DNA from: Elmis aenea
Lineage: Eukaryota; Arthropoda; Insecta; Coleoptera; Elmidae
Assembly: GCA_947652605.1 (NCBI GenBank)
Contig: OX393581.1
Location: 46,275,924 to 46,339,923, forward strand
Direction of reading: 5' to 3'
Length of the DNA: 64,000 bases
The position numbers and the translations under genes are program-made. This document shows positions 11,553 to 23,870 of the stretch, piece after piece. Each line of letters opens with the position of its first letter. Position 1 is the stretch's first letter. Under the pieces are notes generated by a model. It saw only the letters and a program-made list of their open reading frames with translations. It had not been told where the DNA came from and did no database searches.

Positions 11553-13150
11553 ATGGTTATTCATGTACTCCCAGAGGATTGGGCTCGTGAAGATCAACAA
11601 AAAGCGGATTTATTTTCCAGTTATTTAGCTGACGCATTTACGCCAAATCAAATACAAAATAATTTTATACCAACGCACGTAGAAATTGCTCCAGTTACGC
11701 CGAAAGAAGTAGCTAACGAAATTAAAAATAATCTGAGCCCGAAAAAAACACCTGGGTTTGATCTAATCACAGGACGGATTCTGAAACAACTGCCAAAAAA
11801 AAGGATTGTCATGCTAACATATACTTCTATTTTTAATGCTGCGATTAGACTAAAATATGTACCTACCGGCAAATTGGAAAGTATATAGCAGAAGTAAATG
11901 CTGCCAAAACCTGGTAAACCTCCACACGACGTCAAGTCATATGGGCTAATTTCTCTTTTGACTATAATATCAAAGTTGTTCGAAAAAATAATACGATTAA
12001 AACCAATCATTCAGAATGCAACATTGATTCGTGATCATTAATTCGGATTCAGACCTAAACACTTAACAATAGATCAAGTACACCGTATTACCGATACAAT
12101 AGAAAAAGCACTTGAAGAAAAGAATGTCTGTTCAGCTCTATTTCTTGATGTCGCACAAGCCTTCGACAAAGTGTGGGATGAAGAATTAATCTGCAAACTT
12201 AACAAAATGTACCAATATGTAAAAATTGTAACTTCCTACATTTCTAATAGACTGTTATGAGTAAAACAAGGGAGAGCCTATGCGGAATTGAAAGAAATAC
12301 AAGCAGGGGTGCCACAGGGGAGTGTCTTTGGACATGTTTTGTATCTACTCTACACCAGTGATATACCAAACCGAATCAAGTGAAATTAGCTACATTCGCG
12401 GACGATACAGCATTGCTGGCAACAGGTAAAACAGATATAATTTCCACCCAAAAACTACAAACAGCTAGTGATACCAAACACGAATAGACCAATAAGTGAA
12501 AAATTAAACTAAATGAAACCAAATCAGTTCATATCAACTATCAATGAAACGATTGTCCACACGCAAACACTGCAAAGTATCTTGGTATAACTCTGGATGC
12601 TAAATTAAGGTGAAAAAAACATATTAAGAAAAATAAAAAGGAGTTTAAAATTAAAATCGCACAATACAGATGGATTATTAGTAAATATTCCAAACTGTCA
12701 TTATACAACAAAATTTTTAAATACAAACAAATAATTAGACCTACATGGTTGTATGGAATACAACTATGGGGGTGTGCAAAGATTTATAATATACGTAAGA
12801 TACAAACTGTTCAAAATAAGGTGTTACATGAAATGCCTAACGCTTCCTGGTTTGTCAGAAATGCCGACCGTCATCGAGACTTGGGCATCTTAACCGTTGA
12901 TGAAAAAATCAAAAGATTTGCAAAGATTCATGAAGTCAGGCAACTACACGAAAATGCAGAAGTTCTCCAGCTGCTAGACAACCAGAACCTATGTCGAAAA
13001 CTGAAGAGAACCAAACCTTTCGAACTTTCCTAGTGATTTGTGTAAAAGCAGAGCATGGTGCAAGTGTTAGTGTATATATTTCCCTAAGGATAACAAAGAA
13101 CTAAAATACGTCGCTGGACTGATTTTAACTAAGTAACTTAGATTTAAGAT
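11553..13150 (+). pseudogene. Jockey-like LINE reverse transcriptase relic
   Basis: Read across stops and shifts, the order is KTPGFDLITGRILKQLP, PKPGKPPHDVKSYGLISLL, FGFRPKHLTIDQVHRITDTI, CSALFLDVAQAFDKVWDEEL, IQAGVPQGSVFGHVLYLLYT, FADDTALLATGKT and a C-terminal LYGIQLWGCAKIYNIRKIQT block. This is the motif order of Jockey-clade RTs, including FADD. Several stops (near 11886, 12042 and 12258) and a gap before the C-terminal block make it inactive. No endonuclease domain is seen upstream. The 3' end shares sequence with an inverted copy at 41800-42570. Confidence 0.85.
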
Positions 13151-13200
13151 TTAACAGATACAAAGTTATGGTGTTTAAGGTCTGATAGAACTTCTTCTCT

Positions 13201-13650
13201 CTACCGTCTTCTCGGTCGACCTTTCTTCATCTTGTAGTTTGGTATTATCCAGGCTATCATTTTTGGTGTTCGTCCATCTGCCATTCTTTTGATATGACCC
13301 AGCCACTGTAATCTTTTGGCTTTTATTATCAAGTCAATTTCTGGTCCCTTGTTTTTCTCATAAATTTCCCTGTTTGTTTATCTCTCATATCCTTGTCCTG
13401 TTTTTCTTCCTCCCAAAACTCTTCTAAGTATTTTCCTCTCCCATCTTTGCAATCTTTTCTGTGTTTTCTTATTTAGTATCCAAGTTTCGCAGGCATATAG
13501 TGCTGTTGGTCGCAATGCTGTTTTGTAAAGGTGGAATTTAGCATCTCTAGATAGCTGTTTCGCCCTTAGTAGTTGGTTCAAGGCTCCAGCTTTTGTTAAT
13601 ATGGCCTCTATTTCTTTTTCTTCCTCAGACAAACAAATATAAGCAGATAA
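13201..13650 (-). pseudogene. RTE-type RT C-terminal fragment
   Basis: The minus strand reads YKTALRPTALYACETWILNK, then LQRWERKILRRVLGG, one in-frame TAA (near 13379), then AKRLQWLGHIKRMADGRTPK and KKGRPRRR before a TAG at 13203-13201. This is the same C-terminal module as at 9205-9780 but a different subfamily, in opposite orientation and convergent with the Jockey relic. Confidence 0.75.
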
Positions 13651-14847
13651 TAAAATCTCTAAAAAACTAGTTACCTGCTCCTACAATAACTTTTTATAAA
13701 CCTAAATGTCGCAGCAAAATTCTATTCAAAATACATGATGCGTAAAAAACTACGTGTTTTTCTATTTATTTATAAATTGTGTTATGTATAGAGTGTACGC
13801 TCGTTCGTGTTTGTTAAACTAAAATCCATTATTCCGATAACAATGTGCGGCTAAAGTGAAAACATACCAAAAGGCTATGTATATGCAGTTTGAAAAATAG
13901 ATAAAAGCTGCCATACAAAACCTGGCGCATACTGCTGCAGCAAATTTAATTCATCATTCTCTTTGTAAAAAAAAACAAGTGTTAAGTCTGCGATATGAAT
14001 TTATCTCTCGTTCGCTGTGTTTATTCATGTAACAAGAGTAAAAAAAAGATTAATGAAACACGCTGATCTACAAAATGAAAATAATGCAACAATTAAGTTC
14101 GTAAACAAAGAATAAGGGATTATTAAAATGTGCCACATAATAAAAAAAGACGTGATACCGCGCTACCAAATTAAATTTGTTTGTTTTTCTGTAAGAGACA
14201 ATTACCAGAAAACTTTTCAAACCTTTGTGTGTTAAATCAGTCTATTTTACAAATTAGTTGATGTAGGTTTTATAAATACTCTAACAACTTAAACACATAT
14301 TACCTATGGCTCTGGCCGGGTTCCCAGTAACAGTTTAGTTTAAAAACATAGCCAACACCAAAGCTAAAATCACATCCTTCTCGTATAACGTTACAGTTTA
14401 TTTATCTACCTGAACCCGCAAGTATTTAACAGTTAAACTTGTTTTAGTAAACAAACATCTTTACCGGTGTTTGTTTAGAAAACATGAAGGTGTATTATCT
14501 TGCGCGGTGATTCGGAATTCATGGAAAATCCAGACAACTTTAATTAGTTAATTAAGTTAAAGTAAGTTAAAGTTTTACTTCCATATGTGATATTACGTCT
14601 AAACGACTGCAAGTCGTATTGATTTTGTTACGTCCGTGTAAGTTTCGCATTCAAAATTGGTTGATTGTTGAAATTAGGAGATTGCATTTTCAATTTGATG
14701 CTGATTACTTTATTTTGGTTGCGAAACATTGTTTACTGAAATCTTAAGATGCTGTAATTACAGCGAATTATACTTGTAGCACATTTTTACTTGAGAAATA
14801 TAAAGTTTTTTATTTAAAAATAATATCTGTATGTTTTTGAGGCTATT
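13651..14847. other. Non-coding, nothing recognised
   Basis: AT-rich, no repeat shared with the rest of the window that I could see, no gene. Confidence 0.5.
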
Positions 14848-14850
14848 AAT

Positions 14851-16060
14851 GGGTCATATGAATAAAAATGAGTACATACTTTATTCTCAAAAAATTGGAG
14901 TAAATGCTCCAGGTCATGATAATAAAAATTAGAAGCAGATGCTCAGGTTGAGCACATACTTTTATATACAATTTTTCTTGAGTATTTTCTCACAATTCGT
15001 ATTAATAAAATAAGTTTATGCTTCCAGAAGGCGAGTTTCTTCTCAATATATTTCTGATTCTTAGCAGACTCAGTCGTATCTTGTAAAGATAGTTATGGCT
15101 AAATTTATATTAAATTTGAGTTCTAAAACATATTACAAACCAATAAAGAGTACGTGCAATCGTGACTTTGAAGCCATATATAGATTTTCTGAAGAGAATG
15201 TGCAATGGATAGCAAAACATTTTTTAAATGTAGAATCAGGAGAAAGCAGAGGTGGTGCAATATCCAAGATGGATAAAATGAGAATATTTTTTAAATATGT
15301 GGGAGATCCTGGATTTCAAGCAGAAGTAGGAGAAGATGTTGGTGTGCATCAAATTTCAGTATCAAAAGTTGTACAAGAAGTAGGGGATAAGATAATCGAA
15401 AAAAGTGGCCAATGGATAAAATTTCCCCAGAACGTTGCAGATATAATACAACAACGATTTCCGATTCTACAATATAAAGTCCGAGTTTCCGCTGAAAAAG
15501 TCCCAAAACTTATTGCGAGCTGTTTCGTTCTGCATAATATAGCAAAATATTTAAACGATGAACTAGACTTAACAGAGCTTTAACTAGTCGATATTCCAGT
15601 TCAGCATATGGCAGAGGACGAGGACGAAAATACCAAAAACTGGCCTCCTATTGTTTTTTAATAATATCAATAGCTTGAGATTTTGATTACCTTGCAGCAT
15701 GTATATGTGACTTCGAAAACACAATTGGAAAGTCACGCAAAATCTTGATGAATGCCATTTAAGAAACATTTGTTTTTATTAATTTCTTCTTCACTATCAC
15801 TCATGATGATTTATTGATTGACACTAGTACCTATTACGTGTAAGCCAAACTGAGGACCATTTGCTAGTCAAAACTTGTGTAGAATTTATCATAACAAACG
15901 TGTGTTTGTGTATAAGAGTATATACTCAATTTAACAGGAGCTTTTACTTCTCGAAGTTAGCTCGTTTTTATTCTTACGAAACTGAGTATAAACTCTCACT
16001 TTATGCTCATGCTCAGAGTACATACTTAGAGTATAAACTCTTGTTTTAATCATACCACCC
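14851..16060 (+). mobile_element. Harbinger-type element, internally deleted
   Basis: Imperfect inverted termini start GGGTcaTATGAaTAAAA at the left and GGGTggTATGAtTAAAA at the right (reverse complement), each followed by AGTnnATACT. Both ends are flanked by AAT (14848-14850 and 16061-16063), a 3-bp target duplication as in PIF/Harbinger elements. Subterminal repeats of the type AGTAYATACT/GAGTATAAACT are abundant at both ends. It carries a core-deleted HARBI1-like ORF. At 1.2 kb it is non-autonomous. Confidence 0.75.
15095..15583 (+). CDS. HARBI1-like transposase lacking its DDE core
   Basis: This is an intact 162-codon ORF. Residues about 26-110 (FEAIYRFSEENVQWIAKHFL to QVEVGEDVGVH-type sequence and ISVSKVVQEVGDKII) match the N-terminal part of the Harbinger nuclease. 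The last ~40 residues (KVRVSAEKVPKLIASCFVLH, then NIAKYLN) match its C-terminal helix (A-C-x-x-L-H-N). The family is usually about 350 aa. The middle ~190 residues with the catalytic Asp/Asp/Glu are absent, and the fusion falls around 15445-15465. It cannot cut DNA. Whether it is expressed or could act as a DNA-binding repressor is unknown. Confidence 0.75.
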   Translation: MAKFILNLSSKTYYKPIKSTCNRDFEAIYRFSEENVQWIAKHFLNVESGESRGGAISKMDKMRIFFKYVGDPGFQAEVGEDVGVHQISVSKVVQEVGDKIIEKSGQWIKFPQNVADIIQQRFPILQYKVRVSAEKVPKLIASCFVLHNIAKYLNDELDLTEL

Positions 16061-16063
16061 AAT

Positions 16064-16970
16064 ATCGGAAAAATAAATTTTAAAAATTTAAATTTTTCTG
16101 AAACAAAAAATTTCTCAACAATCTAGCAATGTCCCAAAAACGTGTTCATGACAATAATGTATTTTTTCTGCTTCCGTCCAAAAAATCTGTTGTTCCGATC
16201 AATTTTTAGGCTGGAAAGTACATCTTTACCGGCCTAGGCCGGAATGTAGCTGGTTGCCATGAAGATGAGTTGTTTTGTTGATTAGCATTGTCAAACAAGC
16301 GTCGCTATACCACCAAGCGAGTTTTCACCTGTAGTTTGTTTAGTTTTTGTTTAATTATGGATGGTGACGATAGTGATTTTGGTGTCAGTGGCGGACGCAG
16401 AAAAAATATTGTACGTAACACGGCCGAGAAGTGTCTTTACTGGACTCGTATGCTTCCAGAACTCGTCACGGCTCGTCCAAATACTGCCGGCTCGTCCAGT
16501 AAAGTACCACTTTCCGTTCTTGTTACGTAAATAACTATTAAAGAGCGATGAAGTTTACATACAACTTTACTGTAAACAAAATTTGAATATTTGTTAAAGG
16601 ATATGATATTTAAAAAATGCAGAGGTAATCCTTTGCCAATTTACATTTTGTTTCTTAAAAAAAGTTTTGATAGACTGCAATTATTTTAGTAACAAATTTT
16701 AGGGCATATTTTTAACTAGTATAAGGCACTTTTCTTCATATAAATTTAATAATGTTTCTTAAATATCATGAAAAATTACATGAAAAAATTTACATAATAG
16801 GTTCATTAATAGTAACCTCCTGAAAATGGTGATTTTGAATTATTTGTAGTCATTAGCGATAGACGTTTTCTGGATGGGCTCGATCATTAAATTTTATGGT
16901 CTGTAATACGTTACAAAAATCAATTTCGTACCACGATAGAAACGTTTTATTCGATTTTAGTAAATGATAC
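16064..16970. other. Non-coding with one short unassigned ORF
   Basis: The stretch includes a 14-bp perfect palindrome ccggcctaggccgg near 16229-16243, just upstream of a 58-codon ATG frame (16357-16530) that starts MDGDDSDFGVSGGRRKNIV. Its composition is less AT-rich than its surroundings, but I recognise no family; it could be a transposon 5' exon or chance. Confidence 0.35.
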
Positions 16971-16974
16971 TCCA

Positions 16975-17350
16975 TCTTATACAATGTGTACAAAAAGTAA
17001 CGTAACGGATCAATATCTCGTCTTGTGACAAATTTAGAAAAAAAAGTTTTGTGTAAAAGTGGTTTTTGGCCATTTACTTCATAACCTTAAATTAATTTTA
17101 ACTACACACAATGTTTTGTTTTTGCGTACCGATATGTAGGTACCTACCTTTCTTTTTTAGATGTAAAATTGAATTCTCTTTCAAAAATATACACATTATG
17201 TAAAATCAGTCTTTTTTGAGTTATTTAAGTTTTTATATAAATATTGTCAGAAACAGGAGTCTAAAAAAATTATATTTCACAACTTGGCTATGCCAGAACG
17301 AATTCTTTGGAACCTTTTTAGTACAATAGTGATTTTTGACTAGTTAAAAT
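16975..17350. repeat. Dispersed repeat (family B), copy 1
   Basis: gtgtacaaaaagtaacgtaa with the next block cggatcaatatctcgt, and the later block cacaacttggctatgccaga, recur in the same order at 24585-25370, where about 450 bp of extra sequence separates the two blocks. No termini or coding sequence were identified. Confidence 0.6.
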
Positions 17351-19239
17351 TTTAAAATAATACACAGGGCGTTCCTTATGCTGGATCCATTTAGTCAAAC
17401 TTTAAAAACGAATAAATCTGTTTTTTAAAATTGAACACCCTATATATTTTTACAGTTTCTTATTCTTGATAATTTACGGATAAAAACACTATTTAATAAC
17501 ATTAAACTAGTAGGCTTTAAAAATATCTCGAAAATTTGTTTTAAATGTCAAATGCAGTTATATTTTGATCTTTAAACTGAAAGATTTGCCAGATTTTAAA
17601 TGAATTGAAGAAAAACCGAACATAAAAATTAAAGTTTGAACTACATAAAATACTTTAATTTTTCAGCCCAATATGACAAAAATACCTGCTTAGAACGCAT
17701 ATTGCATGATTACTTTTTTAAATATATCTGAAGTGGACACGTACCGTTAAGAAAAATTAATATTAATATTATCTAATATTAAAACTATCTACTGCTCGAA
17801 TATTTCCAGTAACATGACTTCGATTAGTCATATGCTCATTAAAATATACAAAAAACGATTTTCTGGTTACTTTTTATCGCACTTCTTCCATAAATAAATA
17901 ATTTTTATGCCCTTTTTGGTAACAAAAACAAACTTAGCTATCTCGATGTAGTTTTAAAACAAAGCGCAATAGTTATTCCATATTTAGATTTCAAGTTCTA
18001 TATCCGCGCTGTGCCGAGAACTGTAATATTCTTGTTGTACTTGTACGACTTATTCATCTAATGTAAATTTCTTGAATAAAGTTTAAAGTAGGCCATGCCT
18101 GGGACATATGAATGATGTACATATACGTCTAGTGCACGGATGTTTTGATTGGATGTCTAAAATATATACGAATAATGGCGGAATAATGAAACGTATTCAC
18201 ATATTTTTGCATATCAATAATGGGAATAGTTTGTGCGACTTCAGGAAGTCCTCGCTTGTCTTTAAATATAGGATCAATTTTTCCATTTCACCAAAAGTAT
18301 GCAAAGAAAACATTTAAAAATTATCTGGCAATACTAAAAGCATGCTAAAATATACAGGGTTTTTATATAAAAATAACAAAGTTGGGGTCATATCCGGTGA
18401 AATCGGAAGTGAAACAATAGTGTACATATGTTTAAATAATCCGGTTTTGTGCACATATCATTGATATGTCTATAAATTTATTTATCTAAAATCAAAACAA
18501 AAAAAAGCGGGTGTACCACACGTCATTTACACCCGGTATATATATATACATATATATATTTATTTTTTTTGTCAAATTGAAAATTCCTTTTAACCAACTT
18601 TTCTCCCAGCATTAGCTTAAAAATTAAACTTGGCGAAAAAGGATATTTTGTAATCTAAAGCGGCATTAAATTGCTTTAAAAATATTGTATCTCACAATTG
18701 GGTGTAAACTTTTATCAGCTGCTATTACACCCTCGAGTCCTGAAAGTTAAGCCACTATATAAACTTGTACAAAAAGTTCTAATTAGCGAATTCTTTTTAA
18801 GAATTAAAACCAGTAGAGCGCAAATTCTCCTTTTAAGATAGGTACATCCGTGAGCTAGAAATTTTTAATCTGATTTTGTCTTCTTTATTTTATAGTGTAC
18901 TTATTTCGGCATTGCCGGCTGCAATCTGTTTATCAACGTATTTAGCACGATCATGTTCGAGAACATGTTCACGGATACCAACTGAATACCAATTTATTAC
19001 AGAAGCGATCATAAACGCGATCATATCCGTATTTTACTTAACGGCTTTGGAAATTTTGTGTACTAACTGATTTACCTGATCAAATATAATGTATCTAACA
19101 AAAACCCAAACATAGAATTGCAATTTGGTGGAACTATGGTGGTACAAGCGGTTATTTAAATCTAACGAATCCATCGATACCAATAACTTCCATTTTTATT
19201 AAGAGTCTGTTTCAAAAACCTCAAATTATTGTAAAGATT
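17351..19239. other. Non-coding with small repeat scraps
   Basis: This contains a scrap beginning atacagggtttttatataaa (18353) with gaaatcggaagtgaaac, an end-type sequence shared by many insect repeats, and a TATA-rich microsatellite at 18537-18562. No gene is visible. Confidence 0.5.
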
Positions 19240-19597
19240 TAAATAAGCCAAGTTCGCGGCCCATAAGAAAAAATTAAATTAGTGATGATATCTTAAAAAT
19301 TGTAAGTGTTAAAAAAAATCTATAATAACAGCTACATTCTCCATTAAAATGTACCTTCAGAAAAAACTAATAAAATTGATAGAATGAATAAAATAAAAAA
19401 AGTTATAAGAGAAAAAAGAAATTCAACATTTTCATATTTTTTGCTGTAACAAGTGAAGTACGAGGATTTTTGTCCTTTTAAAATTTGGTTGTGGCTCCTC
19501 TCATACTAAGGAATAATTCATCTAATTTAAACAAACCTGTATCTCTTATAATAAGCGAGCTCCCCATACTGGAAATATAATCTGGGACACCCTGTAT
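19240..19597. mobile_element. Foldback family F, copy 2 (right arm only)
   Basis: Starting at agttcgcggcccataagaaa, the sequence is collinear with 4592-4937 and ends in the same gacaccctgtat terminus. The left arm and spacer are missing. Confidence 0.8.
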
Positions 19598-19841
19598 AGT
19601 TTGTTTTTGTTCATATAGGTTATTTGAATTTTGCATGATTTTACATTTTTATTTGTTTATTGGTAATATATTGACGTTTTCTATTTCTGAAACGTTGGTA
19701 AAACTTCTCCTGTCACGCCGCTTTCGCTTCCCCTCTCGTGTATTTTCTTATGAACAGGGGCGGGCGCATTATTGTTAGTAGCCCACGAGAGCCAAATATT
19801 TTAAGACGGCCCTGCCTGTGGTCAAGAATAGAAATAATAAA
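19598..19841. other. Non-coding; possible hAT micro-remnant
   Basis: A ~60-bp block from caggggcgggcgc (19756) to gacggccctg (about 19814) has short inverted ends of hAT style, but no target duplication is apparent. Confidence 0.3.
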
Positions 19842-21610
19842 TGAGGCGTCTAAATCCAAAAGTCGACATCTACTACTAGCCTAAAACTGAGAAAAACGTC
19901 AAAAACCGCTCTACTTTTTATTTTTCGACGAAATTTTTCAAATTTGATAAGCCAACATGACTATAACTTGTAAACTGTAACCCACATCATCATAAAAATC
20001 TAAGAAGAATATTTAATTTATAATTTCGTTATTAATTTTGCAGTTGTCGACTTTTGCACTTCATGAGATAAATGTCGTATTTTGCATTTAGGCAAAATTG
20101 TAAATGTCGGTTTCTGCATTTCATATCTAAAATAAAAGCAGTACATAAAAAATCAAATTTATTTAAATTTCAACAAAAAACAAAATAAATAATGCAAATT
20201 GAGTAACTTTTTTAAACCCTTAAATAGTTCTCATCATCTTCGGAAGTACCACTTTCGGAATCTAAATCTGAATCCTGTTTTGTTCTGTTCTGTGCATTAT
20301 TAAAAGAATTCTGATAATAAGACATATTTTCTTGTGTTGAATATAAACATAAAAAGCTTTAGCCCTCAATTTATGGACTCGCTGCAGTGTCATAAGTTCT
20401 CGTTTAGCTGGCTCATCCAAATTACATTTCATTTTTTCCTTAAACTGAGTGCACGTTGAGCAAACATCAGTTTTAGGAGATCCGAAGCCTATGTTGTAGG
20501 TTTTGGAGAAAATATTTCGGAAAAAACATTGTTTTACTTTATGATATTCTTGTTGAGCATCATTGAACATACGCCAAAATTTTTTTACATTTAATTCGCA
20601 TGATAGGTAGATACGCCACATATTCTTGGATCGACTATAATGACTTTCTATGCACGTCAGAGATTTTATAAATTCCTGCACTTTTCTTACTTTTTCTTTG
20701 TTTTTGCTTCCAATTCTGTCACCACCGCGGCATTCCCTTGGTGGCTGGCCAGTATGAAGATGCCTCTTAACAACATTATCACTCGATCTTTACTTATACC
20801 CAGAATTCCTAAAAATGCGCTTCGGCATATTGTTACAAGGGATCCATCTTCTATGCGCCGAATCTTATAAATGATGGAAACATTTTTAGGCTTTCTATTG
20901 TCGTTTTTCTTTGGGCGCTTTGGAAATGATCTACAAAACCTCAGTAGAAAATTATCCTGGTCCATCTTGTTTTTGCTATCATAGAAATTTTGATGAAAAC
21001 GCTTTATTGATGGCAGAGATACCTTATTCTTATTGCAGCAATGATAAGGCTGACCAGGTTTGCCGTTATGTCTACAGGACGGGTAAAGCGGTAAATTTTT
21101 TGCAGAATATCTAAAATTTAAGAAAATTTAGAAGCCAAAATTATTATGGTTATCAAGAATGCTACCTTTTAATTTTTGCTTTCTCTCGTTTCCATTGGCT
21201 GGGGTTTGCAATTCTTTTCCTCCCTTTGTTTGGAGGAGCTTTTGTAATCGTTAAGTTATCCATTATTATATCTAGACAACACTGACACTATCAAAAACAA
21301 TAATAATTGAATTACAGCTGACTAGAGCACAAAACAATAAACGCACTAGGCCACCCTGGTCACGTGAAATCAAAGCTAGAGGTCTATTGGTCAATTTACA
21401 AATGTCGCTGTTTGTAACCAAGTCGCATCAGCAGAAGTCGGATTTTGCATTTGATGCCTACTTTAAATGCTCAATATCTTATATTAAATGTCGAATTTTG
21501 CAACTGAGCTATTCAACATCATATCCGTCTTGTAATTTTCTACAAGAAAGCCCGCGTAACTCATTTTTTAAAAATTTGTTAGATGTCGACTTTTGCATTT
21601 ATACGCCTCA
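19842..21610 (-). mobile_element. DNA transposon with ~33-bp TIRs and repeated terminal motif
   Basis: The left end TGAGGCGTcTAAATcCAAAA continues GTCGACATCTA and is inverted at the right end (reverse complement TGAGGCGTaTAAATgCAAAA, then GTCGACATCTA). The motif ATGTCGnnTTTTGCATTT (with variants) recurs in direct orientation at about 20045, 20070, 20105, 21402, 21436, 21488 and 21583. The interior carries a spliced, broken minus-strand protein gene. I could not fix a target duplication, so the superfamily is open. Confidence 0.7.
20212..21263 (-). pseudogene. Transposase-like protein of the 19.8-21.6 kb element, broken
   Basis: Exon 1 (21263-21166) starts MDNLTITKAPPNKGRKR and ends NPSQWKREKAKIK at a GTAGC donor. 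Exon 2 starts after ...attttag at 21110 and continues in frame: cysteine-containing linker, MDQDNFLLRFCRSFPKRPKK, then ISKDRVIMLL. A frameshift near 20683 leads to ESHYSRSKNMWRIYLS, then LNVKKFWRMF and FGSPKTDVCSTCTQFKEKMK. A separate frame ends DLDSESGTSEDDENYLRV at 20212. From memory, this layout (NPxxWKR, SHYSRxxN, FGxPxTDxCxxC, acidic tail) is that of a multi-copy insect protein family likely to be transposon-derived. The part after residue ~300, where a nuclease core would lie, is deleted. Confidence 0.65.
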
Positions 21611-22480
21611 AATATTTTCATATCGCAACACAGTTGTTAAACATTTTGAAAAAATCTTCATTCTGAGAAAGAGTCCACGGCTTTCACCTAACTGACAAAG
21701 GGGTCCATGGAACAATAAATGTTAAGAACCCCTGCATTGATGGAAAGTAAATAATACTTTTTATAAATCGTCATAACATTTTAAAGGCAGTGGTTTTAAA
21801 ATAATCTTTGTATTGTGTTGGTTATGCCTTGGTGTTTTACAAATTTTTATAAACGTTTTGGTAATAATTATATTTGTTTAAATTACCATATCATACCACC
21901 TCCTAGGTATGTTATGAAGAATTTCGCTGTTATAAATGAAAGTAATTGTTTTTGCGGTTTTTGTGCAACGTTGGTGTGTAAGCTTTAATAAAAAATTCAA
22001 TTAATATACATTCACACGTACAGCAATTTGCATATGTAAACGTAAATACACTATCACATGAGTTGCTAATGTGTTAAGGTGTATTTATATGTAGATACGA
22101 AGTCCACGCCTACTGTTTTGTATCGTTTAAGGAAGGTGTTTAATTATGTATGTGCAAACAGTCGATATTGCTTTACGTACTAATTAGACTGGGGCTTATT
22201 TAAAATGGGGCCGTAAATTAAACTTGTAATCGTATAATTTTCTGGTGCAGGAAGGGCGTTTTGCAACAAATTAATATATCTGGCAGTAAAGTTTAATAGA
22301 GAAATTAAAAGTCCGGAATACTTTAGAGCTGCAATAAAATTTTAACTGACTATAAGATCTGAGGTACATTAAATGGATTCTGCGACGAGTAACAAAGCTA
22401 ATATCATCTTAGAAGGATAACGTAAACACGGCAAATCAAATACAGCAATAAATAAACAGATATGGGGTGGAAAATACAGC
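21611..22480. other. Non-coding, nothing recognised
   Basis: AT-rich single-copy-looking sequence without motif or gene. Confidence 0.45.
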
Positions 22481-23870
22481 GGAGCAGACAGTTTAAGTTG
22501 TTTATGTATGTTGTTACACTTTATAGTGACGTCTCGCATTATGGGCCGCAATATCCGTTCTTTATGAATATGTGCAGCAAAATTCACAACAAAGAAAAGT
22601 ATTGTTACCGGTGATTTAGAGTTTACGAACCAACCGGTAACGGACGGTCGAGCGAAGGGCGTCCGGGGTACGTCCATTTGCAAGTGCGGTTAATTAGCGG
22701 CGATGGAAATGGAACAACGGTGTCCCCGAAGAAAAGCGAGCCGGGCCCCGGAAATATCGGCGGCCGAGTGGCACTCGAGTGGACCCGGAACACTATTGTG
22801 CCACGTAATGCGTCCCGAGCAAAAAAGGATTCCGCTTTATTTGCGTTCTTCCCTCTAGTCGACAGCGTTTGAATATGTTGATTTGCATGCGGTTTTTTGT
22901 TACGGCGCTTTAGCGTTCGACATGTCGATCGGTGCAAATAGAAATATCGGGAGCCGTTCGAACTGTTCGAACCGATCTACAAACGGGTTTTTAAGCGGTT
23001 ATTTTGATGAATGTTTATAAGTCAGCACATTATCAAACACTTTCCCCGTCTGCCGCCATATTTTAGCCGGGCGCGTGACTCGCTTTTTGATTCCATTTTG
23101 CTCTAAATGTTTTATTGTTGTTCTTCTTTCCCACAGGCGCACAGGAACTCAAATGCAAAACTTGAACATTATTTATGCGCCGCTCTTTTCCTGCTTTCTG
23201 TCTCAGAGTCTGTATTTCTACGCGCGTCTCGTCACTCCGCTTAATATTCCATATCGTCGCCCTTCCCGGTTTTGTCACCTCGGATCGTTTCTCTGCATTA
23301 GCGCACTTCCGCCGAAGATAAACTCGTATCCGTTGAAATATCACTCCAATTGCGCAGACGTTTGCAACTTATATCCGCTAAACAAACAAATATTAACCCA
23401 GACACCCGATATATCAAGCAGATATTTCACTGCTCCGGTCGGTTGCGCAAGCTTTCTGCAATTATTCTCGTAATGCTTAATGAGCTCGCTAAATATTTTA
23501 AATAGAATTCAAAATGCGCCGGGTAATAAGAGAGGAAATCGTCAATAAATGAGCAGCAATTCGTGAAACTTGTTCGTCGTCGAAGCAGATATTTAACATT
23601 CAGTTCCCTAATAACGCCAATTCATATCTGGACCGGAGTGGAGAATCTCTTCTTCATCCTCGACATATTTTTATGCAAAACGCGTTCCGGTAGCGGAGTT
23701 TTATTGCACGAGCAAAATGAAGATGCGATCCTTTGGGACGGTAGCGCAATGAATATGGGCAGGAGGCTTAGGAATCCTTGTTCCTCGAAAATATGAAAAG
23801 ATTTCGAGGGGATTTTGATTGCAAGATAATTTGACGTTTTGGACGACGTTCATCAATATTCTTGCCGGAT
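22481..23870. other. G+C-elevated, repeat-free block; possible regulatory DNA
   Basis: Base composition rises clearly above the surroundings (for instance ccgggccccggaaatatcgg at 22741) with no repeat copy elsewhere in the window. Overlapping open frames on both strands (22623-22937, 23063-23473, 23563-23796) have no splice-consistent extension or motif and look like by-products of fewer AT stop codons. Non-coding regulatory sequence is the favoured reading, without direct proof. Confidence 0.35.

Noticed and set aside
23063..23473. Overlapping open frames of 93 and 132 codons on opposite strands
   Set aside because: Neither shows a domain or a start/splice context; most likely a composition effect.
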